Shown here: in pieces, positions 1 through 8,440 of the stretch
Layout: each line of letters opens with the position of its first letter
Position numbering within the stretch: position 1 is the first letter of the stretch
Assembly: GCA_965223405.1 (NCBI GenBank)
Contig: CBDCWO010000006.1
Span: 4,092,001-4,156,000, forward strand
Direction: 5' to 3'
Source: CBDCWO01 sp965223405
GTDB lineage: Bacteria; Bacteroidota; Bacteroidia; Chitinophagales; Saprospiraceae
Length of the DNA: 64,000 nt
Translations under genes and position numbers: made by a program
Notes under the pieces: generated by a model
The model's input: the letters and a program-made list of their open reading frames with translations, nothing else
Told to the model about the DNA's origin: nothing
The model's database searches: none

Positions 1-327
1 ATCGATTGGTGAAAATTTCCATATACCACCTCCAGTGGCAATAGCCAGGTAGATCTTGCGTACGGGATCGATGACCATTGATCTTACTCTACCCGGTACA
101 TGCATGGGGCCCAACTCCTGAATTTGAGTAAGTGGACTAATTTGGCCTGAAATGCGTTGATTCCAGGCTTGAGATTTTTTAAAAGCACGCCATTGAACCA
201 GACCTTGGTCTGCATATGGATCGGTGAAATGTTCATCTTCACCAGGCAATGAAATGATGGGTTGAGCGGATAATAAACCCCAAAAAAGGAATATTATAAT
301 ACCAGCAGTGATCTTCAGTTTGTGCAT
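1..327 (-). CDS. Secreted BNR/VPS10-type beta-propeller protein, N-terminal part only
   Basis: The minus-strand frame opens with an ATG at 327 and stays open to the window edge (109 codons), so only the N-terminus is visible. It starts with a signal peptide (MHKLKITAGIIIFLFWGLLS, then AQ). After about 80 residues comes GPMHVPGRVRSMVIDP followed by IATGGGIWKF. This matches the first blade of the sortilin/VPS10-like BNR propeller proteins that Bacteroidota secrete (usual pattern GP-x-N-x-GGR-x-R-x-x-x-x-DP and GS-x-x-GGVWK). Such proteins are often annotated as glycosyl hydrolases, but the activity of this one cannot be judged from the fragment. Family assignment is by motif only. Confidence 0.6.
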   Translation of the reverse strand, partial: MHKLKITAGIIIFLFWGLLSAQPIISLPGEDEHFTDPYADQGLVQWRAFKKSQAWNQRISGQISPLTQIQELGPMHVPGRVRSMVIDPVRKIYLAIATGGGIWKFSPID

Positions 328-348
328 CTTTTTAAAATTTTAGATGGC

Positions 349-948
349 TTAATATATTCTGATGACTTGCCCGGTAATGATGCCCTCTACACTTTTCACA
401 TAGCCCTTGGTCGTTCTTTCCATACTTACAGGCATGTGTCCCGGGAAAAATGGCCCATATTTTTCAGCGGCATCTTCGACCATTCCGGGACTGACTACAT
501 TGAGACGAATTTCCCTTTCCAATTCTGGTGCCGCCGCCATAACAAATGCATTGATCGCCCCGTTTGCAACACTTAGTCCTAAACCATTTTTAATGGGTTC
601 ATCGGATAGGATTCCAGTAGTCAATGTGAATGATCCTTTGCTGTTTATATATTCCTTTCCTACCATCACCAAGTTGATCTGTCCCATCATTTTAGATTTG
701 ATTCCAACATAAAAGTCGTCTTCCGTCATTTGGTTGAAAGGACCGAAGTAAGCACTTCCGGCGGTCACCACCACAGCATCAAATGGGCCTGTCTGTTCAT
801 ACATATTCACAATAGATTCACGGTCGGTAAGATCAATTTTGAAGGCACTATTATTTCTACTGGCAGTAATTACTTCATGGCGTATGGAGAACTCGTCAAC
901 CAGTTTCTTGCCAATTGTTCCGGTTCCTCCTACTAAAATGATTTTCAT
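349..948 (-). CDS. Short-chain dehydrogenase/reductase-like protein without the Tyr-Lys catalytic pair
   Basis: 199-residue Rossmann protein. The nucleotide-binding loop is at the extreme N-terminus (LVGGTGTIGKKL, residues 5-16), and VVVTAGSAYFGPF corresponds to the NNAG strand. The order of elements and the ILSDEPIKNG and EKYGPFFPG segments recall the small SDR subfamily seen in many genomes as 'short chain dehydrogenase' (PRK07578-like, from memory). The usual YxxxK is absent: the expected place reads SVANGAINAF. It may therefore be a non-classical reductase or a cofactor-binding protein. It stands alone, 21 bp downstream of the start of the neighbouring minus-strand gene in the same direction. 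Substrate unknown. Confidence 0.75.
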   Translation of the reverse strand: MKIILVGGTGTIGKKLVDEFSIRHEVITASRNNSAFKIDLTDRESIVNMYEQTGPFDAVVVTAGSAYFGPFNQMTEDDFYVGIKSKMMGQINLVMVGKEYINSKGSFTLTTGILSDEPIKNGLGLSVANGAINAFVMAAAPELEREIRLNVVSPGMVEDAAEKYGPFFPGHMPVSMERTTKGYVKSVEGIITGQVIRIY

Positions 949-1417
949 AACTCTGTGGTTTTATTCGCATGAAAAGAATAAGCACTCTTTTCATTCTTTT
1001 TTTCCATATGTGTAAACATTTGGTTCTGACAGAATTAAAAATAGAAACTATTTGCATATAATTATAAGAATTCGATGAAAATTTATCCCTTTGATGCATA
1101 ACTATCTGATAATTAAGAAAACATCATGCAAGCCATATTTTTTATTCGGACCAATAAGGAATAAGGCAGGATTATTTCAAATTGCCGATAAGATTATAAC
1201 AATCCCATATTTCCCAAGACGTACTTTTTTAGGCAGAAGACAAAATTTCAGAGTATCTATAGGATCTTATGCGATAAACAATGTAACTTCAACTAGGTCA
1301 AAACCAAACCAAAGCAGAAGGGCATCTAAGCGCAGAATATCTAGTATAAATAAGTGAGTTAAGTTTTGGTCTGGGTAACCGACCCGTAAATGCAGAAATT
1401 AAATAAATCCAGCTGAA
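949..1417. other. Intergenic region, 469 bp, no convincing gene
   Basis: AT-rich DNA between the divergent SDR and D-aminoacylase-like genes, so it should hold both promoters. An 88-codon plus-strand frame (1091-1357) has no start signal, recognisable motif or typical composition and I do not call it. A perfect 8-bp inverted repeat (ATGAAAAG 969-976 / CTTTTCAT 987-994) is followed by seven T on the plus strand, but no plus-strand gene precedes it. Confidence 0.5.
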
Positions 1418-3115
1418 ATGAGATCATTTTTTTTTATCGGAATGCTTATGAGCGGTATGTGGAGTGCATGCGGATCAAAGTCTGATTTTGAAGGAACCAG
1501 GATGTCTGAATATGATATTCTTATTGATTCCGCCACCATTTATGATGGTCTTGGTCTTGAGCCCTACATAGGTCAGATCGGAATTCAATCCGATACAATT
1601 GCGGCTATTGGCGATTTGTCCTTTGCTACAGGTAAACAAATAATAAACGCCAAAAATATGGCTGTATCTCCGGGATTCATCAATATGTTGAGTTGGGCAA
1701 GTGAAACTTTAATGCATGACGGTAAAGCCCAAAGTGATATATATCAAGGGGTTACACTAGAAGTGATGGGGGAGGGCTGGTCTATGGGCCCCTTGAATGA
1801 GAATATGAAAGCGTCCATGCGCGCCGGAATGGACGATCATCCTTACCCGATTTCCTGGACCAGCCTAGGGGAGTACTTGGAAGCCTTGGAGAAGAATGGT
1901 GTGTCGGTCAATGTAGCTTCTTTTGTTGGTGCAGCCACTATCAGGATTTATGAATTGGGATACGAAAATCGATCTCCCTCACCTGAAGAATTGGTGCGGA
2001 TGGAAGCACTGGTGGATCAAGCCATGCAAGAGGGGGCCATGGGCGTGGCTTCTGCGCTAATTTATGCTCCTGGAAATTATGCAAATACTGAAGAATTAAT
2101 TGCTTTATGTAAGATAGCTTCATCTTACGGAGGGATGTATGCCACACATATGCGTAGTGAAGGAAATGCTATCTTTAATGCTCTGGATGAGACATTCCGG
2201 ATTGCAAATGAGGCCGGAATAGATACTGAAATTTATCACTTAAAGGTAGCAGGTAAACAGAATTGGGCCAAGTTGGACCGGATAAAATACTTAATCGATT
2301 CTGCCAATTCAGCAGGGCTGAAAATTACAACAGATATGTATAATTACACTGCCGGAGCGACAGGACTAGATGCGGCCATGCCTCCATGGTGCCAAGAAGG
2401 AGGATATACGCAGTGGAAAAATCGTATTTCGGATCCCATTACCAGAAAAAAAATCTTAGCCGAAATGGAGATTGACGCTCAGGATTGGGAAAACCTTTAT
2501 AAATCTTGTGGACCGGATGGAATGATCACCGTTAGTTTCCGCAATAAAGATCTGAGAAAATATATTGGGATGACCATTAGTGAAATCAGTAAAGAGCGAG
2601 GTGTTAGTCCTGCAGAAACCTTATTGGATTTGGTGATTGAAGATGGGTCCAGAGTGGGAACAGTTTATTTTTTAATGAGTGAAGAGAATATCACCCAAAA
2701 AATCACTTTCCCCTTTATGAGTTTTTGTTCGGACGCAGGTGCACTGGCACCGGAAGGCCTGTTTTTAGAATCAAATCCACATCCTAGAGCTTATGGTAGT
2801 TTTGCTCGTTTACTTTCAAAATATGTGAGAGAGGAAAAAGTAATTACCTTACCTGAGGCTATTAGGAAGATGACATCCTTGCCGGCTGAGAATTTGAAAT
2901 TAAAAAATAGAGGAAGACTCGCACCCGGTTATTTTGCGGATATTGTAATTTTCGATCCGGACTCCATTGCTGATCATGCGACTTACTCCAAACCTCATCA
3001 ATTGGCTTCCGGAGTCCACTATGTCTTAGTAAATGGTCAGTTTGTGCTTGCAGATGGTAAACATACCGGAGCTACACCCGGACGGGTAGTACGAGGACCA
3101 GGATGGAAATCGTAG
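1418..3115 (+). CDS. N-acyl-D-amino-acid deacylase family lipoprotein (D-aminoacylase-like amidohydrolase)
   Basis: 565 residues. The N-terminus is a lipoprotein signal (hydrophobic stretch ending SGMWSAC-G, Cys 18), so the enzyme should be anchored in the envelope. The body is an amidohydrolase of the D-aminoacylase group: YDILIDSATIYDG opening beta-sandwich, ATHMRSEG and EIYHLKVAGK (His ligands), FCSDAGAL (catalytic Asp), then HPRAYGSFARLLSKYVRE and a closing APGYFADIVIFDPD. The first metal motif is atypical: where the family has PGFIDxHxHxD this protein has PGFINMLSWASE, and the bridging-Cys segment (NCG) reads MGEGWS. The remaining ligands suggest an enzyme with altered metal content rather than a pseudogene. 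Likely role: hydrolysis of N-acyl amino acids or related amides in the periplasm. It precedes a peptide transporter, which fits peptide or amide use. Confidence 0.8.
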   Translation: MRSFFFIGMLMSGMWSACGSKSDFEGTRMSEYDILIDSATIYDGLGLEPYIGQIGIQSDTIAAIGDLSFATGKQIINAKNMAVSPGFINMLSWASETLMHDGKAQSDIYQGVTLEVMGEGWSMGPLNENMKASMRAGMDDHPYPISWTSLGEYLEALEKNGVSVNVASFVGAATIRIYELGYENRSPSPEELVRMEALVDQAMQEGAMGVASALIYAPGNYANTEELIALCKIASSYGGMYATHMRSEGNAIFNALDETFRIANEAGIDTEIYHLKVAGKQNWAKLDRIKYLIDSANSAGLKITTDMYNYTAGATGLDAAMPPWCQEGGYTQWKNRISDPITRKKILAEMEIDAQDWENLYKSCGPDGMITVSFRNKDLRKYIGMTISEISKERGVSPAETLLDLVIEDGSRVGTVYFLMSEENITQKITFPFMSFCSDAGALAPEGLFLESNPHPRAYGSFARLLSKYVREEKVITLPEAIRKMTSLPAENLKLKNRGRLAPGYFADIVIFDPDSIADHATYSKPHQLASGVHYVLVNGQFVLADGKHTGATPGRVVRGPGWKS

Positions 3116-3337
3116 TGGAGATTATAAGATAGGAAGCTGAGAATTTCTCAATAAAGGTAATAGGTAATACAGAGAATTTAGTCAGCGATACTATTTATTT
3201 TGCTTGAAATGACCACCTTGAAGTTACCTAAAATCTGACTTGGAGTCATAAGATTATTAATAATTGCAAACTTCTCTTCTGATGCATTTATACATTTTTC
3301 CTATCTTTCAAGCTTTGTTGTTAATAAAAATTGAATT

Positions 3338-4831
3338 ATGGCAGAAATAAGCGGTAAAAAGTGGTTTGGGCAACCTCGTGGTTTGGCGACCTTGTTTTTT
3401 ACGGAAATGTGGGAAAGGTTTAGTTATTATGGAATGAGGGCGATACTGATTTTATTCATGACTACGGATGCTGCCCAGGAAGGTTTGGGATTGAGTGTAG
3501 AGGAATCTGCCGCGATATATGGATTATATACGGCTGCCGTTTACTTATTGACGTTACCAGGAGGTTGGCTGGCAGATAACATTTTTGGCCAAAGAAAATC
3601 GGTATGGTATGGCGGGATATTAATCATGATAGGACATTTGATTTTGGCAATTCCCGGGTCTAAATTCATATTTTTTGGAGGTTTGGCTTTTGTGGCAATG
3701 GGAACAGGGATGTTAAAACCCAATATCAGCACTATTGTCGGAGACTTATATCCGGAAGGTGGAGCGACTAGAGATGCCGGTTTTTCAATATTTTATATGG
3801 GCATCAATTTGGGATCATTTCTGGGCCAGATATTGGTCCCCATCTTAGGAGAGGGTGTCAACTGGCACCTGGGCTTTGGTTTGGCAGCCTTTGGAATGTT
3901 TGCAGGTCTTGTTCAATACAGGTTGACCGAATGGCATCTTGGAGACGCCGGAAAAGTCCCCAAGGCAAAAGAGGATAAACCTGTAGGTAACTCGAAAAAA
4001 TCAAATTGGTTTGCCATCGTTATGGCCTTATTTGTGGTCCTCCTGATCGCAGTACTTCAGCTGACGGGCTTGATTGATTTAGGTACGGCTACGGGACTTG
4101 CCCAAAGCTTGGGAGTAGTTATTATTGCAATTACCATTTCCTATTTTGCCTATATACTAATTGGAGGTGGTCTTACGGTGCCAGAGCGAAAAAGGATAGC
4201 CATCATATTTTTGTTATTTATCGGAGCGGCGGTATTTTGGTCAGGTTTTGAGCAAGCCGGTTCCTCTTTAAATTTATTCGCTCGGGACTTTACCAATCGT
4301 AACTTACTGGGTATGGTCCTTCCAGCCGGATTATTGCAGAGTGTCAATGCTGCATTTATCATCATTTTTGCTCCCATCATCGGAGCCTTATGGGTGAAAC
4401 TGGCCGCTAGAAATCTGAATCCTTCCACACCTTTAAAGTTTGCCTTTGGTCTCGCTCTGATGGGTTTGGGGTTTCTTGTAATGGTGTTTGCAGCTAATTT
4501 GGCATTAGAGGGCATGAAACCAGGAATGCATTTCTTAGTAATCACCTATTTCCTTCATACCATTGGTGAATTATCATTGAGCCCGGTTGGACTCAGCGCA
4601 ACTACTAAATTATCACCGAAAAGATATGTTGGTCAAATGATGGGTATCTGGTTTGTGGCCACCTCATTGGGAAATTTGATAGCCGGATTGTACGCCGGAG
4701 GATTTGATCCAGAAAATATTGCGGAAATACCCAGTTTATTCAACACGGTATTTCTGATTGCTATCGGCACTGCAATATTTTTTCTTGCCTTAAGTCCTTT
4801 TGCTAAACGCTGGATGGGTGATATCAATTGA
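3338..4831 (+). CDS. POT family proton-coupled oligopeptide transporter
   Basis: 497 residues, about 12-14 hydrophobic segments. The family signature E-x-x-ERFxYYG is intact at residues 23-32 (EMWERFSYYG), and the region around residue 115-130 carries the second PTR2 signature (GTGMLKPNISTIVGDLYPEG). This is enough for the PTR2/POT (MFS) family, which imports di- and tripeptides with protons across the inner membrane. The conserved Lys-Pro-Asn and the FSIFYMGINLGSFLG motif are present. It follows the D-aminoacylase-like gene after 222 bp, so it may have its own promoter; TATCTTTC upstream (about 3302) resembles a Bacteroidota -7 element but lacks a clear -33 box. Substrate range cannot be read from sequence. 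Confidence 0.9.
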   Translation: MAEISGKKWFGQPRGLATLFFTEMWERFSYYGMRAILILFMTTDAAQEGLGLSVEESAAIYGLYTAAVYLLTLPGGWLADNIFGQRKSVWYGGILIMIGHLILAIPGSKFIFFGGLAFVAMGTGMLKPNISTIVGDLYPEGGATRDAGFSIFYMGINLGSFLGQILVPILGEGVNWHLGFGLAAFGMFAGLVQYRLTEWHLGDAGKVPKAKEDKPVGNSKKSNWFAIVMALFVVLLIAVLQLTGLIDLGTATGLAQSLGVVIIAITISYFAYILIGGGLTVPERKRIAIIFLLFIGAAVFWSGFEQAGSSLNLFARDFTNRNLLGMVLPAGLLQSVNAAFIIIFAPIIGALWVKLAARNLNPSTPLKFAFGLALMGLGFLVMVFAANLALEGMKPGMHFLVITYFLHTIGELSLSPVGLSATTKLSPKRYVGQMMGIWFVATSLGNLIAGLYAGGFDPENIAEIPSLFNTVFLIAIGTAIFFLALSPFAKRWMGDIN

Positions 4832-4905
4832 CGGTAAATTTCTTTACCCAATATGACGGAATAAAACTTCTCTACATATTAAAGATAATACTCATAAACT
4901 ATTTT

Positions 4906-4913
4906 TAAATTTG
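4906..4913 (+). promoter_or_regulatory. Possible Bacteroidota -7 element (TAAATTTG)
   Basis: A perfect TAnnTTTG lies about 33 bp before the antiporter start codon. No clear TTG -33 element is seen at the usual 19-21 bp spacing, so this is only a candidate. Confidence 0.3.
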
Positions 4914-4946
4914 AGCTTCTTAGTCTTTCGAACTTAAATTATTCTG

Positions 4947-6179
4947 ATGTTCTATTTAGCCAATGTTGTCGGAGGAACCTATGTCATGATCATAGTTGCC
5001 TCTATACTGGTGGTATTATCCTTTATCTATAATATCATTGCAAAAAAGACTAATGTTCCATCTGTACTGTTACTGATTGGTACGGGAATCTTACTCCAGC
5101 AAGGATTAAATGCGTTGCATTATGAGCACGTCGATTTGATGCCGGTATTGGAAATATTAGGTATCATCGGATTGATCATGATTGTCTTGGAAGCAGCTTT
5201 GGATCTGGAATTGAACAAAGATAAAATGCCAATCATTGGAAAATCATTCATAATTGCTTTGGTCTGTTTGGTGGGATCCACTTTGATTATTGGTCTTCTT
5301 CTTCAGCAATTCATAAATATGGATTATCTGAAAGCCATTCTGTATGCAACACCCTTATCCATTATGTCCAGCGCAATTATAATTCCTTCGGTTTCTAATC
5401 TGGCTAGAAATAAGAAAGAATTCATGGTTTATGAATCCACGTTTTCTGACATTTTGGGAATAATGTTCTTTTATTTTTTGATCAACTTGATTGAATCTGG
5501 TGGAACCTCAGCCAGTACTCAATTTGGGATCAGTTTTGTATTGACCATGATAGTTGCAGTGGTAGCCAGCTACTTATTGGTGTTTTTCTTCAAGGATATG
5601 AAAGGACACAAGTTGTTTTTATTGATTTCCGTTTTACTGCTTCTGTATGCCCTTGGCAAACTGCTACACCTCTCTCCACTGTTGATCATTTTAGTGTTTG
5701 GAATGGCATTGTCGAATCATCAAAGGTTCTTCAAAATGTTTAAAAATGATTTTGACAAAGATGATCCGATTGAAGCGATTGAGAAAGATTTTCATATGAT
5801 TACGGCTGAAACTGCATTTGTAGTTCGAACTTTTTTCTTTGTGATTTTTGGAATGACCATTGATCTGGCGGCCCTGGTCGACGGACAGGTGTTTCTGGTA
5901 AGTTTGGGTGTATTAACTATATTATATGTCATCCGGTGGATTGTCCTGAAGTTGTTTCTTAAAAACGGGATCTATCCTGAATTGTGGATAGCCCCACGTG
6001 GATTAATTACCATTTTGTTATTTTTTGCTATTCCGGTTTCGTTACAGGTTTCAGAGTTTAGCAGTGGAATCCTTCTTTATGTCATACTTATAAGCAGTTT
6101 ATTGATGTCTTTCGGATTGATTAAAGACGGACGTAAAAAACCAAATGTTCAAGTGGAAAATTCCGCTGAAGCCGATTGA
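4947..6179 (+). CDS. Cation:proton antiporter (CPA family, NhaP/KefB-like membrane domain)
   Basis: 410 residues, almost entirely hydrophobic with 11-12 predicted membrane segments and a short hydrophilic tail. The opening (SILVVLSFIYNIIAKKTNVP followed by a TGILLQQG segment), EAALDLEL at about residue 87, and APRGLITILLFFAIP near residue 350 are typical of the Na+(K+)/H+ exchanger superfamily. There is no TrkA-N or TrkA-C domain, so regulation by nucleotide-binding domains as in KefB is not expected. It would exchange Na+ or K+ for protons at the inner membrane; ion preference is not readable. It is convergent with the PD40 lipoprotein gene (30 bp apart). Confidence 0.8.
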   Translation: MFYLANVVGGTYVMIIVASILVVLSFIYNIIAKKTNVPSVLLLIGTGILLQQGLNALHYEHVDLMPVLEILGIIGLIMIVLEAALDLELNKDKMPIIGKSFIIALVCLVGSTLIIGLLLQQFINMDYLKAILYATPLSIMSSAIIIPSVSNLARNKKEFMVYESTFSDILGIMFFYFLINLIESGGTSASTQFGISFVLTMIVAVVASYLLVFFFKDMKGHKLFLLISVLLLLYALGKLLHLSPLLIILVFGMALSNHQRFFKMFKNDFDKDDPIEAIEKDFHMITAETAFVVRTFFFVIFGMTIDLAALVDGQVFLVSLGVLTILYVIRWIVLKLFLKNGIYPELWIAPRGLITILLFFAIPVSLQVSEFSSGILLYVILISSLLMSFGLIKDGRKKPNVQVENSAEAD

Positions 6180-6209
6180 AAAAGGAGTATTAAGAATACG
6201 TGAATATTT

Positions 6210-7154
6210 TTATTCCTTAATATTTTCTAGAATTTTTTGAAGCCGGACGATGTACAGATCTCCCGGAGGTCTGCCTGTAGTACTATCCTTAGGCACCATA
6301 CCAGGTCTTTCACTGGTGAAGAATAAATACATGCCATCCGCTGATATTCCAGGAGCAAATTCGGTATAACTAGAGTTTACTTTCGGCCCTAGATTTTGGG
6401 GATTGCTCCAGTTTCCATCTAGAGTTGGATAACTAATATACAGGTCAGCTGAACCATAACCCACCAAATTTCCAGAAGTAGTGATCAGGAATGACTCATC
6501 GGGGGCTATGGCCGGATTGGTCAATCTGGCGGTGTCGTTTTTGAAAATTAGCCTTTCCGGATCGGAATTAGAATGAGCTGTTTTTTTATAAATTGCCACA
6601 TTACGGGTTCCAAATTCGAATACCGAGAAATACATATTTCCGTTTTTTGACAGGGTAACAAAAATCTCATCGTTTTCGGTGTTGACTCCTAAGCCCTCTT
6701 TTTGCGGTATGGTCCATTGGCCATTTATCAAATCGGAAAAAAAGATGTCATAATTATCTTTTTCAGAGGAGGCGGAGCCAGTTGGGATCCTGCTGAAATA
6801 CAATCGATCTCCAAATAAGAAAGGATCAATATCCCGGGTTGTGGAATCAGAGTAGGGAAAAGAAATGGGTTTTGACCATCCGCCCTGGTCGAATGACGAG
6901 GTATACAAAAAGATGACCGACCGATCGGGAGAAGTTCTGTTAAAAACCAGTTGGTTTAGCTCAGGATTCCAGGTAGTGGCGAATTCCGGATTAGGTCCCG
7001 AAATATTGCCTGGTGCAATCATTACGGCCGAATCTTGTATTTCCGGAAAGGGATTTATTGCTTGTAGGGATTGATTTGATTCAGACCGGTCACAGCTAGT
7101 GATAACCAAGATGGAAGTAACCAGTATAGTTAGATAACCTCTTTTCATTTTCAT
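6210..7154 (-). CDS. PD40/TolB-like beta-propeller lipoprotein
   Basis: 314 residues with a lipoprotein signal (hydrophobic run then VITSC-D, Cys about 21). The rest contains repeated WD40-like/PD40 blades of the type DPFLFGDRLYFSR, EIFVTLSKNGNMYFS, NPAIAPDESFLITTS and FAPGISADGMYLFFTSERPG, the last being the classic S-x-D-G-x-x-L-x-F-x-S pattern. Such proteins sit in the periplasm or on the outer membrane and mostly bind other proteins or peptidoglycan; no enzyme motif is visible. Its start is 3 bp after the kynureninase stop, so it is very likely the last gene of that operon. A role linked to the exporter or to kynureninase is not evident. Confidence 0.75.
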   Translation of the reverse strand: MKMKRGYLTILVTSILVITSCDRSESNQSLQAINPFPEIQDSAVMIAPGNISGPNPEFATTWNPELNQLVFNRTSPDRSVIFLYTSSFDQGGWSKPISFPYSDSTTRDIDPFLFGDRLYFSRIPTGSASSEKDNYDIFFSDLINGQWTIPQKEGLGVNTENDEIFVTLSKNGNMYFSVFEFGTRNVAIYKKTAHSNSDPERLIFKNDTARLTNPAIAPDESFLITTSGNLVGYGSADLYISYPTLDGNWSNPQNLGPKVNSSYTEFAPGISADGMYLFFTSERPGMVPKDSTTGRPPGDLYIVRLQKILENIKE

Positions 7155-7157
7155 ATT

Positions 7158-8429
7158 TTATTCAAGTTCTTTAAATATTTGATCCAAAATCCGGATAAAT
7201 TGCCATACTTCGGTGTAGGTATTGTATAGAGGAACCGGGGCAACCCGAATGACATTGGGTTTTCGGAAATCAACGGTTATATGATGCTCAACCAATTTTT
7301 GGAAAACCACATCGGCAGATCGGTGGAAATAAAGGGACAACTGGCATCCTCGCTGATCGACCCCGACGGGTGTAAGAATCGTAAAATATTTATTGTTGAT
7401 TTTCTGTAAGGATTCGTACAAAAAGGTTGTCAATTGAGAGGACTTATCATAGAGCTTTTTCATCCCAATCTGGTCAAATATTTGGAGAGAGGCTTTGAGT
7501 GGAGCCATGGCCATTATCGATTGGTTGCTAATGATCCACCCTTCTGCTCCCGGTATGGGGTCGAAAGGAAGACGCATATCAAACCGGCTTTCCAGTTTCT
7601 GTGACCACCAACCCCCCAATCTGGGAGTATTGGTATTATGACTGTGTTTTTCATGAATAAAAATTCCTGCCAGACTGCCAGGTCCAGCATTCAAATATTT
7701 GTAAGTACACCAAACAGCAAAATCTACTTGATCCTGGTGCAAATTAAGAGGAATATTGCCCACAGCATGCGCTAAGTCCCATCCTATGAGGGCTCCATGC
7801 TGGTGTGCACATTCGGTGATCTCAGCGATCGATAGTGCCTGGCCGGTATAGTAGTTCACATTCCCCAGCAATACCAAAGCAGGTTGAGACTCTGAAATAA
7901 TTCTTTTCAGAATGTTTAAATCAATTAATCCATCATCGTTCGGTGGAATGAACACCAACGCTTCCTTAGGATCAATTCCTCGCAAATGGAGCATAGATTC
8001 CACTGCATACCGGTCAGACGGAAAAGCATCATACTCCATAATGATTTTAAATCGATCTTGAGATGGACGGTAAAATGAAGCCAATGCCAAATGCAGGTTA
8101 ATGGTAAGTGCATTCATTAAACTTACTTCTACTGGCAAGGCACCCACAATTCTAGCCATCATGGCACTTAGGTTGCGATGATAACCTATCCAGGGGGGAT
8201 CAGCCTTAAAATGTCCGTCCACTCCCAACCGGGCCCAATCGGAAAGTATGGCATCCAACTCATAAGCAGCAGTTTTAGGTTGCAATCCCAATGAATTGCC
8301 GCAAAAATAAATATGCGGGTCGCCATCGCTGCCGGATGGATAATGAAATCGGGATCTGAATTCAGCCAGGGGATCGGATCGATCTAGTTGCAGAGCATGT
8401 TGGGAGGATGGCAAAATGAGGTCATTCAT
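7158..8429 (-). CDS. kynU: Kynureninase
   Basis: 423 residues, the usual kynureninase length. Diagnostic features: IYFCGNSLGLQPK near the N-terminus, the PLP-phosphate and Asp segment IGWDLAHAVGNI, and the PLP-lysine motif WCTYKYLNAGPG at about residues 236-247. The family also has the WWSQKLESRFDM segment seen here after about residue 265. The enzyme cleaves L-kynurenine or 3-hydroxykynurenine to anthranilate or 3-hydroxyanthranilate plus alanine. In this operon it lies between an ABC exporter (11 bp upstream) and a PD40 lipoprotein (3 bp downstream); no tryptophan dioxygenase, formamidase, monooxygenase or hydroxyanthranilate dioxygenase gene is in the window, so the pathway must be completed elsewhere or kynurenine is scavenged. 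Confidence 0.93.
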   Translation of the reverse strand: MNDLILPSSQHALQLDRSDPLAEFRSRFHYPSGSDGDPHIYFCGNSLGLQPKTAAYELDAILSDWARLGVDGHFKADPPWIGYHRNLSAMMARIVGALPVEVSLMNALTINLHLALASFYRPSQDRFKIIMEYDAFPSDRYAVESMLHLRGIDPKEALVFIPPNDDGLIDLNILKRIISESQPALVLLGNVNYYTGQALSIAEITECAHQHGALIGWDLAHAVGNIPLNLHQDQVDFAVWCTYKYLNAGPGSLAGIFIHEKHSHNTNTPRLGGWWSQKLESRFDMRLPFDPIPGAEGWIISNQSIMAMAPLKASLQIFDQIGMKKLYDKSSQLTTFLYESLQKINNKYFTILTPVGVDQRGCQLSLYFHRSADVVFQKLVEHHITVDFRKPNVIRVAPVPLYNTYTEVWQFIRILDQIFKELE

Positions 8430-8440
8430 GATTATCGATA

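Noticed and set aside
969..1003. Hairpin (8-bp stem) followed by seven T on the plus strand
   Set aside because: No plus-strand gene precedes it; it overlaps the promoter region of the minus-strand SDR gene.
1091..1357. 88-codon plus-strand open frame between the SDR and D-aminoacylase-like genes
   Set aside because: No ribosome-binding site, recognisable domain or typical composition; it ends before a likely promoter region.
4832..4855. GGTAAA-TTTC-TTTACC stem after the POT gene as terminator
   Set aside because: Short 6-bp stem, not followed by T residues.
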